A DNA stretch of 64,000 nt, taken from the NCBI RefSeq assembly GCF_036226365.1, contig NZ_CP108462.1, forward strand, positions 6,418,501 through 6,482,500. Direction: 5' to 3'. Origin of the DNA: Streptomyces sp. NBC_01262 (GTDB taxonomy: Bacteria; Actinomycetota; Actinomycetes; Streptomycetales; Streptomycetaceae). A program made the position numbers and the translations under genes. Under the pieces are notes generated by a model. The model searched no databases. It saw only the letters and a list, made by a program, of their open reading frames with translations, and was not told the origin of the DNA. Positions 25,881-34,147 of this stretch are shown here, in pieces (position 1 is the first letter of the stretch; every line of letters starts with the position of its first letter).

Positions 25881-28150
25881 GGCTTTTCCTGCCGGGCGGC
25901 GTCGAGGCTCATCCAGCCGCCCTGCGGTTCGGGGAGGAAGATCACCCCGCCGGCCACCAGCGGCTCGGTGTCCGAGGAGGTCTCCCAGGGATCGGTGCCG
26001 ACCGCCTGCGGTTTGTGGTACCAGAGCCGGTCGCCCGAGGAGGCGTCAAAGGAGGCGCCGCCGCCGTTGTACGCCAGATAGAGCCGGCCCCCGGCGTGAA
26101 TCGGCGGGGTGTCGACGGCCTTGGCCCCCGGCACCGGCGCGCTCCACAGCTCCGTGCGCTTGGTTGTGTCGACCGCGACGACGGACCAGTCGGCGCCGTC
26201 GCTCGCCGCGAGGTAGGCGCGGCCCCGCGACACGGACAGCTCGGCGGCCCCGACCTGCCCCGATCCCCAGCTTCCGCCCAGCCAGGTGGTGGAGCTCGCG
26301 CCCCCGGCGCCGAGCACCCGCCGGAGCACCCCGGTCCGGGTCTCCTCGCTGTTCGTCACCACGCAGTAGATGACCGTCCTGCCGCCCTCGGTCAGGAGCG
26401 CCTCCGACCCCATGACGCAACCGGGCTTGAGCCCGTACTCGGCGACGTGCTCGCCGGACCCGGCGTCGAGCACGGTGAGGAGATCCTCCGGTCCCCCTCC
26501 GTCGTCGGGGTCCTTCCCGGAGAAGAGATAGACCTTCCCGCCGAAGGACCGGATCGACGGCGGGTACTGGGAGGTGTTGGCGCTGCCGGGCAGGGCGGTC
26601 CACCGCCATGTGCCGCTCCGCGCGTCGACCGCGTGCACGCGGCCGCTGTGCTCGGCCACGTACACGTTGCGGCCGTCGGTCGTCAGGCGCTGGGTGAGGA
26701 TCGAGGTGCGGTAACTCCACAGGTCCTCACCGGTCTTCAGGGACAGGCCCCGGATGGCGTCTCCGGTGTTGACGATGGCCGTGTCGCCGACGACGGCGGG
26801 GGAGTTCTGCCCGTACGCCGTGATCGAGGCGCGGGTCCACAGCGACTTCCCGGTCGCGGCGTCGATGCGCACGGTCGCGTCTCCCACGCACAGCAGCGAG
26901 GCCTGCGCGTACACGCACGTGCTGTTCCGGCCGAGCGGCTTGCTCGCGGCGCCGCTCCAGGCCCTCCACCCCTTGGGCCGGCGGTCGGCGCCGTCGGCGT
27001 ACGCGTAGGTGTAGGCCGAGCCTCCGGACTGCGTGGCCGCGTAGGACCCCGCTCCCGGCGGGCGGGCCGCCGCGCTCGCGGAGGCGGAGGCCGACACGGG
27101 GGCGGACACGGTGCCCGAGCCGGAGCCGCCCTTGCCGCCGGCGCCGCCGGACCGGTCCTGGAGCATCCCGTACAGGACGGCGCTCGTCAGCGTGGCCGTG
27201 GCCACTACCGCGGCGATGGCGACCAGGACACGCCGCTTGCGCAGGCCGGGCAGGGTGGTGTCGGGGCCGGGCGGGACCGGGTCGGTGGGGACGTACAAGG
27301 GGGGCTGCGGCTGTGGGTCCGGTTCCGGCCGCTTCTGCGGCGGCTCCGCCCGCGCCGGAAGCAGCGCCAGCAGCTCCGTGGCCGTGGGACGGCCGGCCGG
27401 CTCCTTCGCCAGGCAGCGGACGACCACGGACCGCAGCCAGTCCGGGACATCGGACAGGTCCGGCTCGTCGTGGACCAGCTGATACGCCACCGTGTACAGA
27501 TCCGAAGCGGGGAACGGGGCGTGCCCGGAGGCCGCGTAGACCATCACGGAGCCGAAGGAGAACACATCGCTCGCCGGACCGATGTCGCGCGCGGCCCGGA
27601 TCTGCTCGGGCGACATGAAGGGCGGGGTGCCCACCACGATGCCGGTCTGGGTGCGCACATGCGGCTCGGCGGCCCGCACGATCCCGAAGTCGATGACCCG
27701 CGGCCCGTCGTCCGCGAGCAGGACGTTGGACGGCTTGAGGTCGCGGTGCACGATCCCCGCCCGGTGGATGTCCCGCAGCGCCTCGGCGAGCCCGCCCGCC
27801 AGCTGCCGTAACTCCTCCGCCCGCAGCGGCGGTCCGGCCTTGACCCGCTGGTCCAGCGGGGGCCCGGCGATGTACTGCGTGACCATCCACGGCGTCGGGG
27901 CGTCCGGGTCGGCGTCGATCACCGGCGCGGTGAAGGCGCCGCTGACCTGCCGGGCCGCGTCGACCTCCTGCCGGAAGCGGGAGCGGAAGGCCGGGTCGCC
28001 GGCCACCTCGGCGCGGATCACCTTCACCGCGACCGCGCGCCCCGAGGGCGACGTGCCCAGGTAGACGTGGCCCATGCCGCCTTCGCCGAGTACGCGGTCG
28101 AGTACATACCCGGGGACGAGGGGTAGGTCGTGGTTACCGGCCTGATGCAT
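25877..28150 (-). CDS. Transmembrane Ser/Thr protein kinase with extracellular PQQ-like beta-propeller
   Basis: 757 residues from ATG 28150. The cytoplasmic Hanks-type kinase spans about 1-270 (glycine loop GEGGMGHVYLG, VAVKVI, VHRDLKPSNVLL, IDFGIVRA, GTPPFMSPEQ). Next come a Pro-rich juxtamembrane stretch, one membrane helix around 303-325 (KRRVLVAIAAVVATATLTSAVLYG), a Ser/Ala linker, and an extracellular domain of repeated blades (VRIDAATGKSLWTRA, LSLKTGEDLWSYRT, VHAVDARSGTWRW, FDASSGDRLWYHK) matching PQQ-like/PknD-type propellers. The catalytic and Mg-binding residues are intact. The sensor likely binds a ligand or cell-wall partner. It is convergent with the ABC exporter, sharing the CTAG at 25877-25880, and divergent from a secreted peptidase. 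Confidence 0.92.
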   Translation of the reverse strand: MHQAGNHDLPLVPGYVLDRVLGEGGMGHVYLGTSPSGRAVAVKVIRAEVAGDPAFRSRFRQEVDAARQVSGAFTAPVIDADPDAPTPWMVTQYIAGPPLDQRVKAGPPLRAEELRQLAGGLAEALRDIHRAGIVHRDLKPSNVLLADDGPRVIDFGIVRAAEPHVRTQTGIVVGTPPFMSPEQIRAARDIGPASDVFSFGSVMVYAASGHAPFPASDLYTVAYQLVHDEPDLSDVPDWLRSVVVRCLAKEPAGRPTATELLALLPARAEPPQKRPEPDPQPQPPLYVPTDPVPPGPDTTLPGLRKRRVLVAIAAVVATATLTSAVLYGMLQDRSGGAGGKGGSGSGTVSAPVSASASASAAARPPGAGSYAATQSGGSAYTYAYADGADRRPKGWRAWSGAASKPLGRNSTCVYAQASLLCVGDATVRIDAATGKSLWTRASITAYGQNSPAVVGDTAIVNTGDAIRGLSLKTGEDLWSYRTSILTQRLTTDGRNVYVAEHSGRVHAVDARSGTWRWTALPGSANTSQYPPSIRSFGGKVYLFSGKDPDDGGGPEDLLTVLDAGSGEHVAEYGLKPGCVMGSEALLTEGGRTVIYCVVTNSEETRTGVLRRVLGAGGASSTTWLGGSWGSGQVGAAELSVSRGRAYLAASDGADWSVVAVDTTKRTELWSAPVPGAKAVDTPPIHAGGRLYLAYNGGGASFDASSGDRLWYHKPQAVGTDPWETSSDTEPLVAGGVIFLPEPQGGWMSLDAARQEKP

Positions 28151-28282
28151 CGCGCCCCCGACGTCGGTTGTCAGACGCCCGGAGCATACCGGTACCCCGC
28201 ATTGACCTGAACGCGCTCTGGCGGAGGGCGACTTGCTCCTCATAGGTTCATGTGCGAAGCCTGTGAACCCAGGGGAGGGTGC

Positions 28283-29695
28283 ATGCGCAAGGCGCTCAGA
28301 TGGCTGCTGGCACTGGTGCTGCTGACGGGCATGGCGGGAGGCGGCGCCGCCACCGCCACGGCGGCCACCGGCACCGACATCAAGGACCGGATCCTGGCGA
28401 TACCCGGGATGAGCCTGATCGAGGAGAAGCCGGTAGAGGGCTACCGCTTCTTCGTACTGAACTACACACAGCCGGTCGACCACCGGCACCCCTCCAAGGG
28501 CACCTTCCAGCAGCGGATCACCGTGCTGCACAAGTCCGCCGACCGGCCCACGGTCTTCTACACCTCCGGCTACGGACTCTCCACGACCCCTTCCCGCCGC
28601 GAACCGACCCAGATAGTCGACGGCAACCAGGTCTCCATGGAGTACCGGTTCTTCACCCCCTCCCGCCCCGACCCCGCCGACTGGTCGAAGCTCGACATCT
28701 GGCAGGCGGCCAGCGACCAGCACCGCGTCTTCCGCGCGCTGGACGCCGTCTACCACCGCAACTGGATCGACACCGGCGGCAGCAAGGGCGGCATGACCGC
28801 CACCTACTACCGGCGCTTCTACCCCCACGACATGGACGGCACCGTCGCCTACGTCGCGCCCAACGACGTGGTGAACGACGAGGACTCGGCCTACACCCGC
28901 TTCTTCGAGCAGGTCGGCACCGCCGACTGCCGCGACCGCCTCGACGCGGTGCAGCGCGAAGCGCTCGTACGCCGCGACGAGATCGTCGCCCGCTACCAGA
29001 AGTACGCCGACGACAACGGCCTCACCTTCACCACCGTCGGCAGCGCCGACAAGGCCTACGAGAACGTGGTCCTGGACCTGGTGTGGGCCTTCTGGCAGTA
29101 CCACCTGGAGGCGGAGTGCGCCGACGTGCCCGCCGCCACCGCGCCGACCGACGACCTCTACACCTTCATCGACACGGTCTCGGGCTTCGACTTCTACACC
29201 GACCAGGGCCTGGAGTACTACACGCCGTACTTCTACCAGGCGGGCACCCAACTGGGCGCGCCCACCTTCGCCACCCCGCACCTGACCGGCCTGCTGCGCT
29301 ACCCGGGCATCTACCAGCCGCGCTCCTACGTGCCGCGCTCCATCCCCATGAGGTTCCAGCCGGCCGCCATGCGCGACATCGACACCTGGGTGCGGCACCA
29401 CGCCCGGCAGATGCTCTTCGTCTACGGCCAGAACGACCCGTGGGGCGCCGAGCCCTTCCGCCTCGGCCGCGGTGCGTCGGACTCGTACGTGATGTGGGCC
29501 CCCGGCGCGAACCACGGGGCGAACATCTCCAAGCTGACGGCGGACGACAAGGCACTGGCCACGGCCGAGGTGCTGGAGTGGGCGGGGGTCGCCCCGGCTT
29601 CGGTGCGGGCCGAGCCGGACACGGCGAAGCCTCTGGCGGCGTACGACGCGAAACTCGACATGCGCAGCGAGGCTTTGGAGCGGCACCCCTTCTGA
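28283..29695 (+). CDS. Secreted S37-family prolyl tri/tetrapeptidyl aminopeptidase
   Basis: 470 residues from ATG 28283 (GGGGAGGG upstream). A signal peptide MRKALRWLLALVLLTGMAGG ... TATAA is followed by an alpha/beta-hydrolase-type peptidase. The serine nucleophile sits in GGSKGGMTATYY, and the Asp and His in YGQNDPWGAEPF and APGANHGANI. The family was described from Streptomyces mobaraensis and S. lividans (PTP/tripeptidyl aminopeptidase), where it trims peptides outside the cell. Typical family opening: RFFVLNYTQPVDHRHPSKGTFQQR. Convergent with a lipoprotein gene 7 bp away. Confidence 0.88.
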   Translation: MRKALRWLLALVLLTGMAGGGAATATAATGTDIKDRILAIPGMSLIEEKPVEGYRFFVLNYTQPVDHRHPSKGTFQQRITVLHKSADRPTVFYTSGYGLSTTPSRREPTQIVDGNQVSMEYRFFTPSRPDPADWSKLDIWQAASDQHRVFRALDAVYHRNWIDTGGSKGGMTATYYRRFYPHDMDGTVAYVAPNDVVNDEDSAYTRFFEQVGTADCRDRLDAVQREALVRRDEIVARYQKYADDNGLTFTTVGSADKAYENVVLDLVWAFWQYHLEAECADVPAATAPTDDLYTFIDTVSGFDFYTDQGLEYYTPYFYQAGTQLGAPTFATPHLTGLLRYPGIYQPRSYVPRSIPMRFQPAAMRDIDTWVRHHARQMLFVYGQNDPWGAEPFRLGRGASDSYVMWAPGANHGANISKLTADDKALATAEVLEWAGVAPASVRAEPDTAKPLAAYDAKLDMRSEALERHPF

Positions 29696-29702
29696 CGGCT
29701 GG

Positions 29703-30323
29703 TCACAGCCGGCGGGCGCATCCCACGCCCGCCGGTCCCAGGCTGACGAAGAGCGCGGTCCCGGCCGGGCAGCCGGAGCGCTTCGGGGCGATCGCGGTGA
29801 TCCGGTACTGCGGCTTGTTCTTGCGCGTGCCGTCGCAGGCGGTCTCGCGGACCTGGCCTGCGCGTGCGGTGTAGACGCAGTCGCCGGTGATCGTGCGCGG
29901 GCCGCCGCCCGATCCGGGGTCGCCCGGGTGCGGGGAGGCGAGGTTGCGCATGCAGGCGTAGCCCTGGGGACGGCCGGCGGAGACGGTGAGGACGAAGTCG
30001 GTGTTCTCCGGGCAGCGGTCGCCCGCGCGTGAGAGAGCGGACGGGGTGGGCGAGGGCGGCAGCAGCCCGTACAGCCGAAGCGTCACGCGCGCGGTGGCCG
30101 CCGGATCGGAGCAGTCCACCTCGCGATACGCGCCGACCGGATCGGCTGCCGCGCATTCGCCCTTGGCCAGGAAGACACCGTCACCCGTGCTCCGCGAAGG
30201 GCTGCCCGACTGCCGTGCGGCACCGCTGCCGGTCCCGCCGGGGGCGGGAGTGCAGGCGGCCAGCAGGATGGCGGCCAGCCACACCGCGCCCAAGAGCTGT
30301 CCGGAAATCGCACGAATGCGCAT
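29703..30323 (-). CDS. Predicted lipoprotein of unknown function
   Basis: 206 residues. The N-terminus MRIRAISGQLLGAVWLAA ends in a lipobox LLAAC with Cys24, so it should be exported and lipidated. A Gly/Ser/Pro linker follows. The mature part has six cysteines (for example GECAAADP, DCSDP, RCPEN, YACMRN, GDCVYTAR, GCARRL), suggesting disulfide bonds, and two similar halves (CPENTDFVLTVSAG ... and CPAGTALFVSLG ...) that may be an internal duplication. I do not recognise a family with a function. A palindrome at 30343-30367 sits just upstream of the start. Confidence 0.75.
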   Translation of the reverse strand: MRIRAISGQLLGAVWLAAILLAACTPAPGGTGSGAARQSGSPSRSTGDGVFLAKGECAAADPVGAYREVDCSDPAATARVTLRLYGLLPPSPTPSALSRAGDRCPENTDFVLTVSAGRPQGYACMRNLASPHPGDPGSGGGPRTITGDCVYTARAGQVRETACDGTRKNKPQYRITAIAPKRSGCPAGTALFVSLGPAGVGCARRL

Positions 30324-30342
30324 GCCCGCCCCCTGTGAACAC

Positions 30343-30367
30343 CATTTGCATCCCCCGGGTGCAAATG
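30343..30367. promoter_or_regulatory. Inverted repeat CATTTGCA-N9-TGCAAATG upstream of the lipoprotein gene
   Basis: Perfect 8-bp arms 30343-30350 and 30360-30367, AT-rich against the local GC background, 19 bp from the lipoprotein start. It has dimeric-operator geometry; the regulator is unknown. Confidence 0.5.
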
Positions 30368-30414
30368 ATCCACCGCACCCCTTTCGTGAGGATACGGTGC
30401 GAGGCGGGAGGGCG

Positions 30415-31422
30415 TCACGCGGGCAGCAGACTCCCGGCGACGGTGATCACGGCCGCGTAATGCTGCGCGCGCAGGCAGCGGATGTTCTCGTCCCCGGTCG
30501 GCACCGCGCTGACCGTGGCCCGGCCCGGATCGATCAGCAGAGCCGCCCCCGTAGGCCTGCAGCTCGACAGGATGTAGGCGATACGGCGCTCGCCCTGGCC
30601 CGTCGGGTGCGCGGCGAGCTGCTTGCGCACGGTGGCCGCGCCATTGCGCGACAACCGCGAGAGAAACGTGTTCAGTTCACCCGTCCGGGTGACATCGGTG
30701 CCACGTCCGTCCGCCGTTGCCCCGTCCGGCACCCGGTCCAGCTTGGTGAAGGCCACGGTCTTGCCCGGTCCCGGCGGATCGGCCTCCTCGTTCGTCTCCT
30801 GGGCGAAGCGGGGGTTGTCCGGCAGGCTGGCCCGGGGCACTTCGAAGACCGTGACGACATGATTGGCCGCGAAGCACTCAGGCAGCGGCTTGGGCTGCTG
30901 GATCCCGAGGAACAGGCGTTGCTTCGCGTCGATGAACAGGGTCGCGTTGGTGGCCGCGCTGCATCCGGTGGTCCTGGACCATCCGACCAGCACATTGCGC
31001 GAGAAGTCGGTTTTGGCGGCCTTGGCCGTGATCGCCTTGGCGATCTCGGGGGCGGATCTCGCGAAGTAGCCCGGGAAGCGGGCCAGATCACCCTCGCTGT
31101 CGAGCACGGTGTGCACGTCGGGCACGCCGCGCGTCGTCGCGGCCAGATGCACCAGACGGAAGACAGCCGATGCCGAAGGCGATGCAGAGGGTGAGGCCGA
31201 TCCGGAAGGCGGCGCCGAAGTGGATGGGCCGCCACCGGCGCTGTCGGAGGGGGGCGCACCGGTGGCGGGCTGCTGCCGGCCGCAGGCGGCGGAGAGGGTT
31301 GTCAGCGACGCAGCCAGCAGCGTTACCGACACCGCTCTGCGGAGACTCACCAGCAGCATGCCGGTTGGACGGGGGCGGCTCGCAGTCGGTTCCATCGATG
31401 CCATCCGTCCATGGTCGGCCAT
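30415..31422 (-). CDS. Predicted lipoprotein of unknown function, coupled to the LysR gene
   Basis: 335 residues from ATG 31422; starts at 31404 or 31395 are possible. The hydrophobic segment LLVSLRRAVSVTLLAASLTT ends in a lipobox SAAC (Cys47 from the first ATG), followed by a Ser/Pro/Ala-rich linker and a globular domain (FRLVHLAATTRGVPDVHTVLD; FSRNVLVGWSRTTGCSAATNATLF; ILSSCRPTGAALLI). The tail has a CLRAQ motif. The first ATG overlaps the LysR stop as TGATG, implying translation coupled to the regulator. No enzymatic motif seen. Confidence 0.75.
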   Translation of the reverse strand: MADHGRMASMEPTASRPRPTGMLLVSLRRAVSVTLLAASLTTLSAACGRQQPATGAPPSDSAGGGPSTSAPPSGSASPSASPSASAVFRLVHLAATTRGVPDVHTVLDSEGDLARFPGYFARSAPEIAKAITAKAAKTDFSRNVLVGWSRTTGCSAATNATLFIDAKQRLFLGIQQPKPLPECFAANHVVTVFEVPRASLPDNPRFAQETNEEADPPGPGKTVAFTKLDRVPDGATADGRGTDVTRTGELNTFLSRLSRNGAATVRKQLAAHPTGQGERRIAYILSSCRPTGAALLIDPGRATVSAVPTGDENIRCLRAQHYAAVITVAGSLLPA

Positions 31423-32390
31423 CAGGCCTTTTCCGGCTCCCATCGGGCACGCAACACGCGGACGGCCTCCGTGATCGCCGGGCGCCTCGACGCCCCCGTA
31501 CGCCACAGCGCGTGCAGCCTGCGCACCGGCGTCGGCTCCAGCGCCACCACGGCCACACCGTCCGGCAGCGGCCCGCGCCCGAGCCTGGGCACCAGGGCGA
31601 TCCCGAGCCCGGCGCCGACGAGTGCCAACTGCGTCTGGTACTCCGCCACCTGGAACGCCAGATCCGGCTCCGTGCCGGTCTCGCGCAGCGTGCGCACCAG
31701 CCAGTCGTGGCACACCGTCCCCGGCGGCTGGCAGATCCACCGCTCGTCGGCGAGATCCTCCCGCGCGACCGAACCGCCATCGGCCGCACGTGCGGCGAGC
31801 CGGTGCCCGGCAGGCACCAGTACATCGCACCGGTCGTCACCGATCACCGCCCGCTCCAGCCCGTCGGGGGCGGGCAGCGGTGCGATGTCCCAGTCGTGCG
31901 CCACCGCCAGGTCCACCACGCCCCGGGCCACCAGGTCCACCGACAGATGCGGGTCGACCTCCATCAGCCGCAGCTCCAGAGAGGGGTGAGCGGCTGTCAG
32001 TTCGGCCAGCACCCCGGGCAGCAGTCCGCACGCCGCCGTGGGGAAGGCGGCCACCGTCAGCCGTCCGGCAGGCCGGCCGCGCTGCTCCTCCAGCGCCACC
32101 TCGGCCTCCTCCACCAGCGACATCAGCTGCTGCGCGGTGGCGACCAGCAGTTGCGCGGCGTCGGTCAGCGCGACTCCGCGCCCCTGCCGTTCCAGCAGCC
32201 GGGTCCGGGTCTCCCGCTCCAGCTTGGAGATCTGCTGCGACACGGCCGACGGCGTGTATCCCAGCGCGGCCGCGGCCGCGCCGACCGAGCCATGCGCATG
32301 CACGGCGTGCAGCGCGCGCAGACGGGCCAGATCGAGCACGGGTTCATCACCACATTTCAGCAGGCGTAAATCCAACAGTGCAGAAATCAT
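31422..32390 (-). CDS. LysR-family transcriptional regulator
   Basis: 322 residues. The winged helix-turn-helix is LRALHAVHAHGSVGAAAAALGYTPSAVSQQISKLERETRTRLLER; two substrate-binding subdomains follow (RLTVAAFPTAACGLLPGVLAEL; VALVGAGLGIALVPRLGRG). The ATG at 32390 adds 17 residues before the usual LDLARLRAL opening; GTG 32339 is the alternative. It is divergent from an EamA transporter 39 bp away, a common LysR/exporter arrangement in which the regulator controls the transporter. The downstream lipoprotein gene is coupled to its stop. Confidence 0.9.
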   Translation of the reverse strand: MISALLDLRLLKCGDEPVLDLARLRALHAVHAHGSVGAAAAALGYTPSAVSQQISKLERETRTRLLERQGRGVALTDAAQLLVATAQQLMSLVEEAEVALEEQRGRPAGRLTVAAFPTAACGLLPGVLAELTAAHPSLELRLMEVDPHLSVDLVARGVVDLAVAHDWDIAPLPAPDGLERAVIGDDRCDVLVPAGHRLAARAADGGSVAREDLADERWICQPPGTVCHDWLVRTLRETGTEPDLAFQVAEYQTQLALVGAGLGIALVPRLGRGPLPDGVAVVALEPTPVRRLHALWRTGASRRPAITEAVRVLRARWEPEKA

Positions 32391-32429
32391 TGCTGGTGCT
32401 AAACACTACGCTGCCACGAAGCTGGCCCC

Positions 32430-33434
32430 ATGCGATCGCCGACCGCCCTGCGCCCTTCCCACCTCTGCCTCGCCGTCCTCGTCGCCGCCCTCTGGGGCGT
32501 CAACTTCGTGGTCATCGACATCGGGCTCGACCACTTCCCGCCGCTGCTCTTCTGCGCACTGCGCTTCCTCGTCGCCGCCGTGCCGGCGGTCTTCTTCGTC
32601 CCCCGTCCCAAGGTCGCCCTGCGCTGGGTCGTCTCCGTCGGACTCACCCTCGGCGTCGCCAAGTTCGGCCTGCTCTTCATCGGCATGAACCAGGGCATGC
32701 CCGCCGGGCTCTCCTCCCTCGTCCTGCAGATCCAGGCCGTCTTCACGGCGCTCCTGGCCATCACCCTGCTGGGCGAACGCCCCGGCCGCACCCGCCTCAT
32801 CGGCATGGCCGTGGCTTTCGGCGGCATAGCCCTGGCCGCCGTCGACGAGGGCGCCTCGGGCCCGCTCGGCGCCTTCGCGCTCGTCATCGCGGCCGCCGCC
32901 TTCTGGGGCGTATCCAACGTCCTCACCCGCAAGGCCGCCCCGCCCGACGCCCTCAGCTGGATGGTCTGGGTCAGCCTCATTCCCCCGCTGCCCCTGCTCG
33001 CCCTCTCCCTCCTCTTCGAGGGCCCGCGCGCGGACCTCGACGCCCTGCGCGCGCTCGACTGGAGCGGCGCCGGTGCCATCGTCTACGTCGCCTGGGTCAC
33101 CACCGTCCTCGGCTTCGGCGTCTGGGGGTTCCTGCTGCGCACCTACGACGCCTCCGCCGTCGCCCCCTTCTCGCTCCTCGTCCCCGTCTTCGGCATGTCC
33201 TCGGCGGCCCTCTTCCTCGGCGAGAGCGTCAGCCCGCTGCGCTGGGGCGCGGCCGTCCTCCTCGTCGGCGGCGTCGCCGTCACCTCCCTGAAGCTCAAGC
33301 TCAAGCCGAATCGTCCAGCAGCCGCAGCAGATGCTTCCGGCCCGGTCCCAGCAGCCCGGCCAGCTCCGGCACTGACTCGTACCAGCGCTTCTCGTACTCC
33401 CAGCACAGCCAGCCGTCCCACCCCGCCCGGCTGA
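32430..33434 (+). CDS. EamA (DMT-superfamily) exporter with an extended C-terminal tail
   Basis: 334 residues. Ten hydrophobic segments in two EamA repeats: LCLAVLVAALWGVNFVVIDIG through LALAAVDE, and FALVIAAAAFWGVSNVLTRK through AAVLLVGGVAVTSLKL. Family members export amino acids or metabolites. The membrane part ends near 33300; the last 45 residues are Pro/Ala/Ser-rich and low in complexity. They are encoded entirely within the convergent TIM-barrel gene, a 134-bp antisense overlap. Loss of a normal stop and read-through into the neighbour's complementary strand is the simplest explanation. Transport function sure at family level only. Confidence 0.88.
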   Translation: MRSPTALRPSHLCLAVLVAALWGVNFVVIDIGLDHFPPLLFCALRFLVAAVPAVFFVPRPKVALRWVVSVGLTLGVAKFGLLFIGMNQGMPAGLSSLVLQIQAVFTALLAITLLGERPGRTRLIGMAVAFGGIALAAVDEGASGPLGAFALVIAAAAFWGVSNVLTRKAAPPDALSWMVWVSLIPPLPLLALSLLFEGPRADLDALRALDWSGAGAIVYVAWVTTVLGFGVWGFLLRTYDASAVAPFSLLVPVFGMSSAALFLGESVSPLRWGAAVLLVGGVAVTSLKLKLKPNRPAAAADASGPVPAARPAPALTRTSASRTPSTASRPTPPG

Positions 33435-34137
33435 GCACCTCCACCGTCTCCGCCAGTGGCAGCACCCCGGCCCCCAGCGCCAGCGGCGTCGTGTCCCCGG
33501 CCGACCCGATGTCCTTGACCTGCACGTATCCGAGATACGGCGCCAGCGCCTTGTACGTGGCGGACGGCTGCTCACCCGCCCGCCACGTGTGCATCACATC
33601 CCACAGCGCGCCCGCCCCCCGATGCCCCACCAGCCCCAGCACCCGGGCCACATCGGCGCCCGCCGCGTGCGAGTCGTGGGTCTCCAGCAGCACCCGTACG
33701 CCCCGCTCCGCCGCGTACGGAGCCGCCGCCGCGAGCCGCCGCGCGGCGATGAGGTCCGCTTCCGGACTGTCCGGACCGTACGGACTGTCCGTGCCGGCCG
33801 GAGCGGCGGCCGTACCGGCCCCGGGAAACACCCGTACGTACGAAGCCCCCAGATCCGCCGCGAGGTCCACATGCGCACGGATGTCCGTCAGCACCGGCTC
33901 GTCGTCGCCGGGCGCGGCGGCCTTCGCGTACGACGCGATTCCCGTCACCTCGATCCCGGCGCGGCCGAACTCGGCGGCCACCTCCGCCCTCTGAGCGGCC
34001 GTCAGCCCGATGTGGACAGGCTCCTCGTCGCCCGCCGCCCGCAGTTCCACCCCGTGGAACCCGTGGCCGGCCGCGAGCCGCACCACCTCATGAACCGGAA
34101 GACCAGGTACGCCGAGAGTCGAGAACGCGAGCTTCAC
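33301..34137 (-). CDS. Sugar phosphate isomerase/epimerase-like TIM-barrel enzyme
   Basis: 278 residues; xylose-isomerase-like AP endonuclease 2 fold. Metal-site residues appear at strand ends: E in VLLETHDSHAAG, D/H in ALWDVMHTWRAG, H/D region YVQVKDIGS, and E in WLCWEYEKRW. The N-terminus MKLAFSTLGVPGLPVHEVVRLAAGHGFHGVELRA is typical. These proteins isomerise or cleave sugars, inosose or keto-glycosides. It lies near the LacI-controlled island (35-42.5 kb) but has no AAGCGCTT operator of its own. The 3' 134 bp overlap the EamA gene on the other strand. Confidence 0.85.
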   Translation of the reverse strand: MKLAFSTLGVPGLPVHEVVRLAAGHGFHGVELRAAGDEEPVHIGLTAAQRAEVAAEFGRAGIEVTGIASYAKAAAPGDDEPVLTDIRAHVDLAADLGASYVRVFPGAGTAAAPAGTDSPYGPDSPEADLIAARRLAAAAPYAAERGVRVLLETHDSHAAGADVARVLGLVGHRGAGALWDVMHTWRAGEQPSATYKALAPYLGYVQVKDIGSAGDTTPLALGAGVLPLAETVEVLSRAGWDGWLCWEYEKRWYESVPELAGLLGPGRKHLLRLLDDSA

Positions 34138-34147
34138 GCGGCGGACG

